NCBI RefSeq assembly: GCF_016025525.2
Contig: NZ_JACSGR010000003.1
Span: 186,001-250,000, forward strand
Direction of reading: 5' to 3'
Length of the DNA: 64,000 bases
From: Eikenella glucosivorans
GTDB lineage: Bacteria > Pseudomonadota > Gammaproteobacteria > Burkholderiales > Neisseriaceae
Made by a program: the position numbers and the translations under genes. Positions 32,844-41,042 of the stretch are shown here, piece by piece. The notes beneath the pieces were generated by a model that was given only the letters and a program-made list of their open reading frames with translations, did no database searches and was not told the origin of the DNA. Each line of letters starts with the position of its first letter. Position 1 is the first letter of the stretch.

Positions 32844-33041
32844 ATGCCTAAAATGAAAACCAAATCCAGTGCGAAGAAACGCTTCAAAGTGCTGGGCAAC
32901 GGCGGCGTGAAACGCGCTCATGCGTTCAAACGCCACATCCTCACCAAAAAAACCACTAAGAACAAACGCCAGCTGCGCGGCACCTCTATGGTGAACGAGC
33001 GCGACGTGGCTTCCGTTCACAGAATGTTGCCCTACGCATAA
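32844..33041 (+). CDS. rpmI: 50S ribosomal protein L35
   Basis: 65 residues starting MPKMKTKSSAKKRFKVLGNG, the universal L35 start; the upstream in-frame ATG is rejected. Very basic, with HILTKKTTKNKRQLRGT. It lies 150 bases after infC, a gap holding a CCGTTTTCC/GGGAAACGG hairpin and one uptake sequence. In other bacteria the rpmI leader is the site of L20 feedback. Confidence 0.96.
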   Translation: MPKMKTKSSAKKRFKVLGNGGVKRAHAFKRHILTKKTTKNKRQLRGTSMVNERDVASVHRMLPYA

Positions 33042-33054
33042 AGGAGTCTGAAAT

Positions 33055-33411
33055 ATGCCACGCGTAAAACGCGGTGTAACCGCACGTGCCCGTCATAAAA
33101 AAGTATTAGCCCTGGCCAAAGGCTACCGCGGCCGCCGTAAAAACGTCTACCGCGTTGCCAAGCAGGCGGTGATGAAGGCAGGCCAATATGCCTACCGCGA
33201 CCGCCGCCAGCGCAAACGCCAGTTCCGCCAGCTGTGGATTGCCCGTATCAATGCCGGCGCTCGCCAAAACGGCTTGTCTTACAGCAAGTTCATGAATGGC
33301 CTGAAACGCGCCGCCATCGAGCTGGACCGCAAAGTGTTGGCCGATTTGGCCGTGTTCGACAAAGCTGCTTTCGCGCAGCTGGTTGAAAAAGCCAAAGCCG
33401 CTTTGGCCTAA
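33055..33411 (+). CDS. rplT: 50S ribosomal protein L20
   Basis: 118 residues, normal length, starting MPRVKRGVTARARHKKVLALAKGY and containing AYRDRRQRKRQFRQLWI and the C-terminal domain (LKRAAIELDRKVLADLAVFD). Needed for early 50S assembly, and in other species binds its own operon mRNA. Follows rpmI by 13 bases with AAGGAG, so it is cotranscribed. Confidence 0.97.
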   Translation: MPRVKRGVTARARHKKVLALAKGYRGRRKNVYRVAKQAVMKAGQYAYRDRRQRKRQFRQLWIARINAGARQNGLSYSKFMNGLKRAAIELDRKVLADLAVFDKAAFAQLVEKAKAALA

Positions 33412-33431
33412 GCCACGCAAGTAAATAAAGC

Positions 33432-33461
33432 TCAGCCGGGAAGGTTTCCTTTCCCGGCTGA
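33432..33461 (+). terminator. Terminator of infC-rpmI-rplT
   Basis: TCAGCCGGGAAAGG-type stem: CAGCCGGGAA and TTCCCGGCTG around a GGTTTCC loop, 20 bases after rplT. Confidence 0.8.
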
Positions 33462-33487
33462 ATTGCGTTCGGCGCGGGTGGAAGGTT

Positions 33488-33641
33488 TTGTCTTCGCAAA
33501 AACTTTGTTGCGTTTTATTGGGTGCCATCAGCGCTTCGTTGGTGCAAAACCCGCTTTGCCCGTTTTCAGGTAGCCCTAGCCTGCAAAAGGCTACCTGAAA
33601 ACGAGATTTGCGCCAGGAAGGCGGGTTTTGGCGAAGCTAAA
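33488..33641. repeat. Degenerate DUS-linked repeats around an inverted eikDUS pair
   Basis: TTCAGGTAGCC (33565-33575) and AGGCTACCTGAA (33588-33599) form a hairpin. On both outer sides are diverged copies of the repeat ending in CTTCGCAAAAAC or GGCGAAGCTAAAA, oriented away from the hairpin. Confidence 0.55.
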
Positions 33642-33700
33642 AAATAGTGCCCGGCGGTGTTATACTATCGCACCTTTCAACCAATCATAACGGGGGCGAT

Positions 33701-34471
33701 ATGAGCATTTTGGTAACCGGCGCATCGGCCGGATTCGGGCGGGCAATCTGCCGCAAGCTGATTGGGGCGGGCTACCGCGTGATCGGCGCGGCGCGGCGGG
33801 CCGACAAGCTGGCCGAGTTGCGCACGGAATTGGGCGAAAACTTCCTGCCGCTGACGATGGACGTGGGCGATACGGCCTCGGTGGATGCCGCCTTACAAGG
33901 GCTACCTGAAAACTTTGCCCAGATCGATTGCCTAGTGAACAATGCCGGCCTGGCGCTGGGCTTGGATCCGGCTTATCAGGCCGATTTTGCCGACTGGCAG
34001 ACCATGATCCAAACCAATGTCATCGGCCTTTCCTACCTCACCCGCCAAGTGCTGCCCGGCATGGTGGCGCGGGGCAAGGGCTATGTGATCAACCTCGGCT
34101 CGGTGGTCGGCACCTACCCCTACCCGGGCGGCAATGTGTACGGCGCCACCAAGGCCTATGTGCGCCAGTTCAGCCTCAATCTGCGCGCCGATTTGGCCGG
34201 CACGGGCGTGCGCGTGAGCAACATCGAGCCGGGCTTGTGTGGCGATACGGAGTTTTCCAACGTGCGCTTCAAGGGCGACGACCAACGCGCCGCCGATTTG
34301 TATGCCAACGTGGGCTTCATCCGCCCGGAAGACATCGCCGATACCGTGCTGTGGCTGTACCAGCGGCCGGCGCATATGAATGTGAACAGCATCGAAATCA
34401 TGCCCGCCGCGCAGAGTTTTGCCGCCTTAACGGTAACGCGCCGGCCCGCAGAAGAAAAGGAATCGCCATGA
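33701..34471 (+). CDS. ydfG: SDR family oxidoreductase (YdfG-like 3-hydroxy acid dehydrogenase)
   Basis: 256 residues from the ATG at 33701 (MSILVTGASAGFGRAICRKL). TGASAGFG at 6-13, NNAG at 80-83, YGATK at 147-151 and the family-typical IEPGLCGDTEFSNVRFKGD. YdfG enzymes oxidise L-allo-threonine, serine and 3-hydroxyisobutyrate or reduce malonic semialdehyde with NADP. A host-type uptake sequence inside the gene (GGGCTACCTGAAAAC, about 33899) encodes GLPEN between conserved elements. The stop codon overlaps the zur start (ATGA), so the two are coupled. Confidence 0.9.
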   Translation: MSILVTGASAGFGRAICRKLIGAGYRVIGAARRADKLAELRTELGENFLPLTMDVGDTASVDAALQGLPENFAQIDCLVNNAGLALGLDPAYQADFADWQTMIQTNVIGLSYLTRQVLPGMVARGKGYVINLGSVVGTYPYPGGNVYGATKAYVRQFSLNLRADLAGTGVRVSNIEPGLCGDTEFSNVRFKGDDQRAADLYANVGFIRPEDIADTVLWLYQRPAHMNVNSIEIMPAAQSFAALTVTRRPAEEKESP

Positions 34472-34956
34472 GCGAGCATACCGCACCCAACCACAAAGCC
34501 GCCATCATCGAGCGTGCACGCGCCCAGGGCCTGCAGATCACCGCGCTACGCGAGCAGGTGCTGGACATTGTGTTGCAGCAGGAAGGCGTGATCAAAGCCT
34601 ATACCGTGCTGGCGCAGATGCAGCAGCGCAGCAAGGGTGTGGTGGCGCCGCCCACCGCCTACCGCGCGTTGGATTTTTGGGCGGAGCACGGCGTGCTGCA
34701 CAAAGTGGCGGCAGTGAACGGCTATGTGCTGTGCAGCCACGCCCGCCACGATTGCGACGAGCACTGCCACAGCCCCGACGAACAAAGCCGCCACCACAGC
34801 GCCTTTATCTTGGTGTGCACCGAATGCGGCGCCACCGACGAGCAAACGCTGAGCCGGGAATGGCGCGCATTGCGGGCGGGCGTGGCGGCGCGCGGGTTTA
34901 AACTCAAAGAGGAACACGTTGTTTTAACAGGAATATGCAAAGAATGTCAGCAATAA
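34468..34956 (+). CDS. zur: Zinc uptake regulator, Fur family
   Basis: 162 residues. Winged HTH at about 10-85 (ALREQVLDIVLQQEGVIKAYTVLAQ, PPTAYRALDFWAEHGVLHKV), a His/Cys-rich loop HARHDCDEHCHSPDEQSRHHS, and two CxxC pairs (CTEC, CKEC at the C-terminus) for structural zinc. The VAPPTAYRALDFW helix is typical of Zur rather than Fur. Represses zinc acquisition genes when zinc is plentiful. Overlaps the SDR gene upstream by four bases and the cobW-type gene downstream by 22, an operon for metal homeostasis. Confidence 0.9.
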   Translation: MSEHTAPNHKAAIIERARAQGLQITALREQVLDIVLQQEGVIKAYTVLAQMQQRSKGVVAPPTAYRALDFWAEHGVLHKVAAVNGYVLCSHARHDCDEHCHSPDEQSRHHSAFILVCTECGATDEQTLSREWRALRAGVAARGFKLKEEHVVLTGICKECQQ

Positions 34957-35873
34957 AGAAAGCAAAAGTGCATTTGGTGTCCGGCTTTTTGGGCACCGGC
35001 AAAACCACCGCCCTGCGCCACCTGATGGAGCAGAAAAACCCCGATGAAAAATGGGTGATCGTGGTGAACGAGTTTGGCGAAATCGGCATCGACGGCGCCG
35101 TGTTGAGCGACAACGGCATCCCCGTGGCCGAGATTGCCGGCGGCTGCCTGTGCTGCGTGGCCGGCGCGCAGATGGGCACCACCATCAACCGCATGGTGAG
35201 CGGCAACAAGCCCGACCGCATCATCATCGAAGCCAGCGGCCTGGCGCACGCCGCCAGCGTGATCGACGAGCTGCGTGCCAAGCCCTTCGACCAAATGCTG
35301 GATATCGGCGCCGTGTTCACGCTGGTGGACCCGCGCCAGTTTGTGAACCCGGAATACGCCAACCAGCCGCTCTACCGCGATCAGGTGAGCGTGGCCGACG
35401 TGCTGGTGGCCAACAAGGTGGATATGTGTTCGCCCGAAGAGCTGGCCGAGTTCCGCCGCCGCGCCGCCAAGCTGTTCCCGCCCAAGGCGGCAGTGGTGGA
35501 AACGCAGGATGCCTATTTGGATATCGCGCTGCTGGAAACCCCGGTGGCGGAAAAAAGCCGCTATCGCATCAAGGAGCTGGCCGACAACACCATGGGCTTC
35601 CAATCGCAGGGCTATACCTTCCCCGCCGACAGTAGCTTCGACGGCGAAAAGCTTACCAAGTTTTTCAACGATCTGCCCAAGCTGTGCGACGGCCTGGTGC
35701 GTGCCAAGGGCGTGTTTAAGGTGCTGGGCAGCTGGGTGTGGCTCAATTGGAGCGAGGGGCAGTGGGGCGCCAACCAGGTGGCGTGGCGGCGCGACAGCCG
35801 CTTTGAAGTGATCGCCAAATCGTTCGACAGCGATGTGCTGGAGCAGCGGTTGCAGGCGGCGTTGGAGAAATAA
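34935..35873 (+). CDS. CobW/COG0523 GTPase, putative zinc chaperone
   Basis: 312 residues (303 if started at the ATG 34944). Walker A GFLGTGKT at 17-24, the metal-binding GGCLCC with Cys 71, 73 and 74, guanine motif NKVD at 159-162, and a C-terminal CobW_C domain (KGVFKVLGSWVWLNWSEGQWGANQ). COG0523 proteins deliver metal to client enzymes; those coupled to zur act in zinc starvation. The overlap with zur strongly supports a zinc role. Which start is used cannot be settled: the AGGA site is too close to one and far from the other. Confidence 0.9.
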   Translation: MQRMSAIKKAKVHLVSGFLGTGKTTALRHLMEQKNPDEKWVIVVNEFGEIGIDGAVLSDNGIPVAEIAGGCLCCVAGAQMGTTINRMVSGNKPDRIIIEASGLAHAASVIDELRAKPFDQMLDIGAVFTLVDPRQFVNPEYANQPLYRDQVSVADVLVANKVDMCSPEELAEFRRRAAKLFPPKAAVVETQDAYLDIALLETPVAEKSRYRIKELADNTMGFQSQGYTFPADSSFDGEKLTKFFNDLPKLCDGLVRAKGVFKVLGSWVWLNWSEGQWGANQVAWRRDSRFEVIAKSFDSDVLEQRLQAALEK

Positions 35874-35905
35874 GCGGGAGGCCAGCTGAAAAGCAAAGCG
35901 CATTT

Positions 35906-35941
35906 TTCAGGTAGCCTCAATTCGATAGCAGGCTACCTGAA
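35906..35941. terminator. Inverted eikDUS pair after cobW-type gene
   Basis: TTCAGGTAGCCT, a 12-base loop and AGGCTACCTGAA. Confidence 0.75.
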
Positions 35942-35994
35942 AATGTGGGCGGCAATGCGGCAGCGAAGAAACGGGTGTTCGTAAGGAGGATGCA

Positions 35995-36258
35995 ATGAAA
36001 TCCGGGATGCTGATTTCGCAGAGGATACATGAAATACGATTGGCTTTGAGGGCGTTTCCACTGCCATACGTTTTCCTATGCCTGTTTGTGCCGCTCGGCC
36101 TTGGCTCGTTTTTGGCCGGCTTGACGGTCGCTGGTTTGGAGCCGACGGGTTTATCTGCTGCTCGAATTCTGTTTGCTGCACGGATTGGTTTTGCTGGCGC
36201 TGCCGCTATCGCGGCGGTGGGCACTTTGTTGGAATATGTTCAACGGATTAAATCGTAA
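35995..36258 (+). CDS. Small hypothetical membrane protein
   Basis: 87 residues with a strong AAGGAGG site 6 bases before the ATG. Two predicted membrane helices at about 24-46 (PYVFLCLFVPLGLGSFLAGLT) and 57-78 (ILFAARIGFAGAAAIAAVGTL), with charged ends. Family not recognised. Lies between two uptake-sequence hairpins, so it is probably a single-gene transcript. Confidence 0.55.
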   Translation: MKSGMLISQRIHEIRLALRAFPLPYVFLCLFVPLGLGSFLAGLTVAGLEPTGLSAARILFAARIGFAGAAAIAAVGTLLEYVQRIKS

Positions 36259-36300
36259 TTTGTGAATTTCTCTGCTCCGGATGACCGCTGAATCAGTTTG

Positions 36301-36333
36301 AGGCTACCTGAAAATCCGTTTTTCAGGTAGCCT
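36301..36333. terminator. Inverted eikDUS pair after small membrane protein gene
   Basis: AGGCTACCTGAAAA-TCCG-TTTTTCAGGTAGCCT, a long stem with a short loop. Confidence 0.8.
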
Positions 36334-36365
36334 CTCCCCTTTAGAAACACACTCCGCAAACCATT

Positions 36366-36992
36366 ATGCTCACTCCGCAAAGCTGCGACCTGTTCCAACG
36401 CCCGTTTTTCCAGTTCGCGCAAATCCGCCAATACCAGCCCGAAACCGAAGCGCAAACCAAGGCGGAATACAAAGCCGCGTGGCAGATGTGGCGCGCGCTC
36501 ATTTTTCAGGTAGCCTCCGGGCTGGGCGCGGGTTTTGCCCCGCCGCACATCGAGCGCTGGTGCAACGGCTGGCAGGTGCGCGCGCACTTTTTCGCCTATT
36601 TCAAATACGCCGCCCATGCCGACACGGCGGTGATCCTTTCGCTGCTGCTCAACCGCCGCCGGCTCACCGCCAGCCTAGAATGGCACGAATACCGCGCGGC
36701 AAAATCTACCCTGCCGCTGGCCTGCTACCAGCAGGCGCTGGCCGGTTTCCCGCGCCATGAGTTTGCCGACTTCCAAATCTGGCACGGCCGCGACAGCGAA
36801 TATGCCGACTACCCCGCCGTATCTTCCGCGCCCGCCGCCACGTTTGCCCTGCAAGACGCCGCCGATTTCCTCTGCCTCGGCCGCCATTTGGAGCGCGATG
36901 AATTGGAGCAGGCCGACAGTGCGGCCTGGATGGCGGAGAGCATCCGCCGCCTGCTGCCGGTGTATGAGGCGTGTCACAATGTGCGGCTTTAA
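36366..36992 (+). CDS. Hypothetical protein with internal uptake sequence
   Basis: 208 residues, soluble, rich in Ala, Trp and Tyr; no family recognised. Segments such as ERWCNGWQVRAHFFAYFKYAAHADTAVILSLLLNRRRLTASLEWHEYRA and WMAESIRRLLPVYEACH suggest a compact helical fold related to uncharacterised Pasteurellaceae/Neisseriaceae proteins (uncertain). A host uptake sequence at about 36,501 encodes IFQVAS in frame near residue 46. Leader contains little besides the hairpin before it. Confidence 0.6.
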   Translation: MLTPQSCDLFQRPFFQFAQIRQYQPETEAQTKAEYKAAWQMWRALIFQVASGLGAGFAPPHIERWCNGWQVRAHFFAYFKYAAHADTAVILSLLLNRRRLTASLEWHEYRAAKSTLPLACYQQALAGFPRHEFADFQIWHGRDSEYADYPAVSSAPAATFALQDAADFLCLGRHLERDELEQADSAAWMAESIRRLLPVYEACHNVRL

Positions 36993-37234
36993 GCGGAACA
37001 CGGCGGGCCGCCGCGCGTTGGTTTTGCGCCCTGCGCTGCTGTTGCAGGCTACCTGAAAACGTATCGGCAACAGAGCGGGTGCTGCCGGGCTGCCGTTTGG
37101 TTTTGCCCGTTCCGCCATCATTTTCAGGTAGCCTGTTCATACCCTTCTGCGGGAGGGTGGCAAACCGCAGGCTTGCCCAACAAGCGGCTTGTTGCAAGCG
37201 GCTGTTTCAAACAACAAAACATCGGAGAAACCAA

Positions 37235-38002
37235 GTGGACATCCCCTTTCTGCTTTTGCTGGCCGCCGGCTTCCTGGCCGGCCTGATGGACGCGGCGGTG
37301 GGCGGCGGCGGGCTGCTGCAACTGCCCGCGCTGTTCGGCGTGCTGCCGGCCGCCACGCCCGTGCCCACCGTGTTGGGCACCAACAAGCTGGGTTCTTTCG
37401 CCGGCACGCTCACTGCCGCCGCGCATTTTGCCCGCCGCATCCCGCTGCCGTGGAAGATGCTGCTGCCGGCCGGCGCGCTGGCGTTTGCCGCTTCGTTTAC
37501 CGGGGCGAAACTGGTGGCCTATGTGCCGATGCAGTATATGAAGCCGGCCATGCTGGCCATCATGATTGCCATGTTTGCCTACACCTTTTTCCGCAAAGAT
37601 TTGGGGCAAACGGCGCGCACCACCGCGCTCTCGCGGCGCGAAACGGCGCTGGGCATGGCCTTCGGCGCGGCCATCGGCTTCTACGACGGCATTTTCGGCC
37701 CGGGCACGGGCAGCCTGCTGGCCTTCGTGTTTGTGCGCTTCTTCGCCTACGATTTCCTCACCGCCACCGCCTGCGCCAAAGTGATTAATTTAATGACCAA
37801 TCTGGCGGCGCTGAGCTTTTTCGTGCCCAACCAGCATGTGCTGTGGCAGTGGGCGCTGCCCCTGGCGGCAGCCAACCTGGCGGGCGGCTTTTGCGGCGCC
37901 AAGCTGGCCGTGCTGGGCGGCAGCCGCTGGTTGCGCTATGGCTTTATGGCGCTGCTGTGCCTTTTGATCGGCAATTTTGCCCGCCAGCTGTGGCTGGGCT
38001 GA
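37235..38002 (+). CDS. yfcA: TSUP (TauE/SafE) family permease
   Basis: 255 residues from GTG 37235, which has CGGAG upstream; the open frame before it contains uptake sequences and no conserved sequence. About eight membrane helices, beginning IPFLLLLAAGFLAGLMDAAVGGGGLLQLPAL. The GGGGL/GTNK pair (TVLGTNKLGSFAGTL) and its second-half echo GFYDGIFGPGTGSLLAF are diagnostic of TSUP carriers, which export or import sulfonates and other organic anions. The YfcA-like form is closest; substrate unknown. Confidence 0.9.
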   Translation: MDIPFLLLLAAGFLAGLMDAAVGGGGLLQLPALFGVLPAATPVPTVLGTNKLGSFAGTLTAAAHFARRIPLPWKMLLPAGALAFAASFTGAKLVAYVPMQYMKPAMLAIMIAMFAYTFFRKDLGQTARTTALSRRETALGMAFGAAIGFYDGIFGPGTGSLLAFVFVRFFAYDFLTATACAKVINLMTNLAALSFFVPNQHVLWQWALPLAAANLAGGFCGAKLAVLGGSRWLRYGFMALLCLLIGNFARQLWLG

Positions 38003-38076
38003 GGTCGGGTTTTCGGCGGCGGGCAAAAAGAGTATGCTTGCGGCTGAAGATTGCTTTGTTCCCTTGATATTGGTTT

Positions 38077-38123
38077 TTCAGGTAGCCCCAGGGCCTGCCC
38101 ATAAGCCCTAAAGGCTACCTGAA
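38077..38123. terminator. Inverted eikDUS pair between permease gene and metZ
   Basis: TTCAGGTAGCC, a loop holding GGGCCTGCCCATAAGCCCT, and AGGCTACCTGAA. Confidence 0.7.
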
Positions 38124-38164
38124 AAATATTTATCCTTGCCCTTCATTTAATTGGAAAAGACATC

Positions 38165-39349
38165 ATGCCCCACTCCAAACCCCTCCACCCGCAAACCCTC
38201 GCCATCCGCGGCGCCAAAGAGCAAACCAACTACAACGAACACAACCAAGCCCTGTTCCTCACCAGCAGCTTCATGTTCGACACCGCCGCCGACGGCGCCG
38301 CCCTGTTTGCCCACCAGAAACCCGGCTTCACCTACTCGCGCACCGCCAATCCTACCGTGGCCGCCTTTGCCAAACGCATCGCCCTGCTGGAAAAAGGCGA
38401 AGCCGGCATCGCCACCGCCACCGGCATGGCCGCCATCCAGGCCGCCCTGCTCACCTTCCTCAGCGCCGGCGACCACCTCATCACCAGCCGCAGCCTGTTC
38501 GGCACCACCATGGGCTTCATCACCAACCACCTCACCCGCTTCGGCATCGAAGTTTCCCTCGTGCCGCAGAGCGACACCGCCGCCTGGCGCGCCGCCGTGA
38601 AGCCCAACACCAAAATGCTGTTTGTGGAAACCCCGTCCAACCCGCTCAACGAGCTGGCCGACATCGCCGAGCTGGCCAACATCGCCCACGGCTGCGGCGC
38701 CCTCCTGGCGGTGGACAACTGCTTCTGCTCGCCCGCGCTGCAACAGCCGCTCGAATTCGGCGCCGATTTATCCGTGCAATCCGCCACCAAAGCCATCGAC
38801 GGCCACGGCCGCGTGCTCGGCGGCGTGGTGTGCGGCCAGGCCGATTTGATTGAGCAAGTGGCCGTGTATGCCAACTCCGCCGGCCTGCTGCTCTCACCCT
38901 TCAACGCCTGGGTGCTGCTCTCCGGCTGCGAAACCCTGCCGCTGCGCATGGAAAAACAAAGCGCCCAGGCGCTGGAAATCGCCCAATGGCTGCAATTGCA
39001 GCCGCAGGTGGCCAAAGTGTATTACAGCGGCCTGCCCGACCACCCGCAAGCCGCGCTTTCCGCCAAACAGCAATCCTCCGGCGGCATCGTGGTGGCCTTC
39101 GAGCTCAAAGGCGGGCAGCACGCCGCCTGGCAGGTGATCGACCACGTGAAAGTGTTCTCCAAAACCGCCAACCTCGGTGATGTGCGCTCCACCATCACCC
39201 ACCCCTGGACCACCACCCACTGCCGCATGGAGCCCAAAGCCAAGCTCGAAGCCGGCATCCGCGAAGGCCTCATCCGCCTCTCCATCGGCTTGGAAGACAG
39301 CGCCGATTTGATTGCCGACTTGCAGCAGGCGCTGGAACGCATCCAATAA
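38165..39349 (+). CDS. metZ: O-succinylhomoserine sulfhydrylase
   Basis: 394 residues of the Cys/Met metabolism PLP enzyme family. PLP lysine 209 in SVQSATKAIDGHGRVLGG, Asp 184 in LLAVDNCFCSP, and YSRTANPTVAAFAKRIALLE near the start. SATKAIDGHGR is typical of MetZ (direct sulfhydrylation of O-succinylhomoserine to homocysteine) rather than MetB/MetC. Cytosolic tetramer. Single-gene unit flanked by uptake-sequence hairpins. Activity as MetZ versus a related cystathionine gamma-synthase is inferred from motifs. Confidence 0.9.
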   Translation: MPHSKPLHPQTLAIRGAKEQTNYNEHNQALFLTSSFMFDTAADGAALFAHQKPGFTYSRTANPTVAAFAKRIALLEKGEAGIATATGMAAIQAALLTFLSAGDHLITSRSLFGTTMGFITNHLTRFGIEVSLVPQSDTAAWRAAVKPNTKMLFVETPSNPLNELADIAELANIAHGCGALLAVDNCFCSPALQQPLEFGADLSVQSATKAIDGHGRVLGGVVCGQADLIEQVAVYANSAGLLLSPFNAWVLLSGCETLPLRMEKQSAQALEIAQWLQLQPQVAKVYYSGLPDHPQAALSAKQQSSGGIVVAFELKGGQHAAWQVIDHVKVFSKTANLGDVRSTITHPWTTTHCRMEPKAKLEAGIREGLIRLSIGLEDSADLIADLQQALERIQ

Positions 39350-39460
39350 GCCCGCCGCCATGCCCAAGGCTACCTAAAAATGCCGAAACATTTTTCAGGT
39401 AGCCTTTCTATTGCCCGCCATATCGGGCAGAATAGCGCCGTTTAAATTGAGACAAATTAT

Positions 39461-39593
39461 TTTTAGCGCCGCAGAAACCCGCCAGCCTGTTTGAACTCCG
39501 CAGAAACGCGCTCTGCGCGTTTTAACTTCGTAGAAACTCGCCCTGCTCGTTTTAACTTCGTAGAAACTCGCTTTGCTCGTTTTCAGGTAGCCT
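39461..39593. repeat. Reverse-oriented array of the DUS-linked repeat
   Basis: Four or so units of TTTTAACTTCGTAGAAACTC plus a GCYYTGCTCG tail, the outermost ones diverged, ending in TTCAGGTAGCCT (39582-39593). This is the reverse complement of the array at 23,628-23,751. With the partner AGGCTACCTGAA at 39606-39617 it closes in a hairpin. The remaining part of the 353-base gap between metZ and zapE holds a degenerate uptake pair (39367-39406). Confidence 0.85.
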
Positions 39594-39702
39594 GCTATCC
39601 CGTAAAGGCTACCTGAAAAACGAAGCCTCGGCGCCGCAAGGCCAAGCGTCTGCCAAGCCAAAAAGCAAACCCATCCCGCCCATCCAACCGAAAACACACA
39701 TC

Positions 39703-40836
39703 ATGACCGCCTTTACCCCGCCCCCCTTTGCCGGCCACAGCCCGCTGAGCTGGTATCAGGCCGCCGCCGAGCAGCCCGGCTTTATCCGCGATGCCGCCCA
39801 AGAAACCGCCATCCGCCGCCTCGACCGGCTCTGGCACGAGCTCGCCGTCCACCGATCGCAGCGCGGCAGCCTGCTCGGCAAACTCTTCGGCAAAAAAGCC
39901 ACCCCGCCCAAAGGCCTCTATTTTTATGGCGGAGTAGGGCGTGGCAAAAGCTTCCTCATGGATGCCTTCCACGGCTGCCTGCCGCCCGGCAGCGCCCGCC
40001 GCGTCCACTTCCACGCCTTCATGGCAGAAGCCCACCGCCGCATGCGCGAACACAAAAACCAAGCCAACCCCCTGCAAGCCGTCGCCCGCGACATTGCCCG
40101 CGAAGCCCAAGTGCTCTGCTTCGACGAATTCCACGTGAGCGACATCGCCGACGCCATGATCCTCGGCCGCCTGCTCGAAGGCCTGCTTGCCGAAGGCATC
40201 ATCCTCGTGGCTACCTCCAACTACGAGCCCGCCGCCCTCTACCCCCAAGGCCAAAACCGCAGCAGCTTCCTGCCCACCATCGCCCTGCTCGAGAGCAGCC
40301 TCGACATCCTCAACGTAGACGGCGGCCAAGACTACCGCCAACGCAGCCTCACCCCCGCCGACATCTTCTTTATCCCCGACGATGCCGAAAGCGAAGAGCA
40401 GCTCGCCGCCCTGTTCGAGCGGCACACCGGCCAAACCCCCCGCTCCGGCATCCTGCCCCTGCTCGGCCGCGAAATCCCCACCCAAGGCCAGGCAGGCGGC
40501 ACCTTGTGGTTCCACTTCGACGCCCTGTGCCGCGGCCCCCGCTCCCAAGCCGACTACCTCGCCCTGGCCGAACAAAACCGCATGATCATCGTATCGCACA
40601 TCCCGCGGCTGAATGAAACCGAGCGCGCCGAAGCCCGCCGCCTCACCTGGCTCATCGATGTGCTCTACGACTACCGCGTCAAACTCAGCGCCAGCCTCGC
40701 CGCCCCGCCCGAACAACTCTACCCCCACGGCGACTTCGCCCACGAATTCGTGCGCAGCGCCAGCCGCCTCACCGAAATGCAGTCCGAAGCCTACCTCGCC
40801 CTGCCGCACCTCACGCTGGATAAAGAGGCTACCTGA
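39703..40836 (+). CDS. zapE: Cell division protein ZapE (AFG1-like ATPase)
   Basis: 377 residues. Walker A GGVGRGKS at 76-83, Walker B LCFDEFHV at 138-144, and AFG1-family landmarks such as LVATSNYEPAALYPQGQNRSSFLP and SHIPRL. ZapE acts at the division site on FtsZ in late constriction, and AFG1 homologues handle membrane proteins. The last residues are KEAT followed by TGA, all supplied by an uptake sequence (GAGGCTACCTGAA), which therefore fixes the C-terminus. No partner gene adjoins it. Confidence 0.9.
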   Translation: MTAFTPPPFAGHSPLSWYQAAAEQPGFIRDAAQETAIRRLDRLWHELAVHRSQRGSLLGKLFGKKATPPKGLYFYGGVGRGKSFLMDAFHGCLPPGSARRVHFHAFMAEAHRRMREHKNQANPLQAVARDIAREAQVLCFDEFHVSDIADAMILGRLLEGLLAEGIILVATSNYEPAALYPQGQNRSSFLPTIALLESSLDILNVDGGQDYRQRSLTPADIFFIPDDAESEEQLAALFERHTGQTPRSGILPLLGREIPTQGQAGGTLWFHFDALCRGPRSQADYLALAEQNRMIIVSHIPRLNETERAEARRLTWLIDVLYDYRVKLSASLAAPPEQLYPHGDFAHEFVRSASRLTEMQSEAYLALPHLTLDKEAT

Positions 40837-40981
40837 AAAACCAGACACAGCAGCAAACTGCGAAGTTAAAACCGAACTTTCGATTTTTTAGGCAGCCTGC
40901 CGCCATCCCCTCCGTGGGGAGGGTTAGGAGGAGAGCGGCAAACCGCAGGTTTGCTTGTATCGCCAGATCGCCCAAATTATT

Positions 40982-41019
40982 TTCAGGTAGCCTTCTGCCT
41001 CATCCCAAGGCTACCTGAA
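40982..41019. terminator. Inverted eikDUS pair upstream of pth
   Basis: TTCAGGTAGCCT, 14-base loop, AGGCTACCTGAA. The 130 bases before it carry a diverged repeat (CTGCGAAGTTAAAACC near 40859) and a decayed uptake site. Confidence 0.7.
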
Positions 41020-41042
41020 AACCCCAAACCAAAGGAAAGCCC

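Noticed and set aside
34435..34471. Frameshift between the SDR and zur genes
   Set aside because: The overlap is a normal ATGA coupling; both proteins are complete with family-typical ends.
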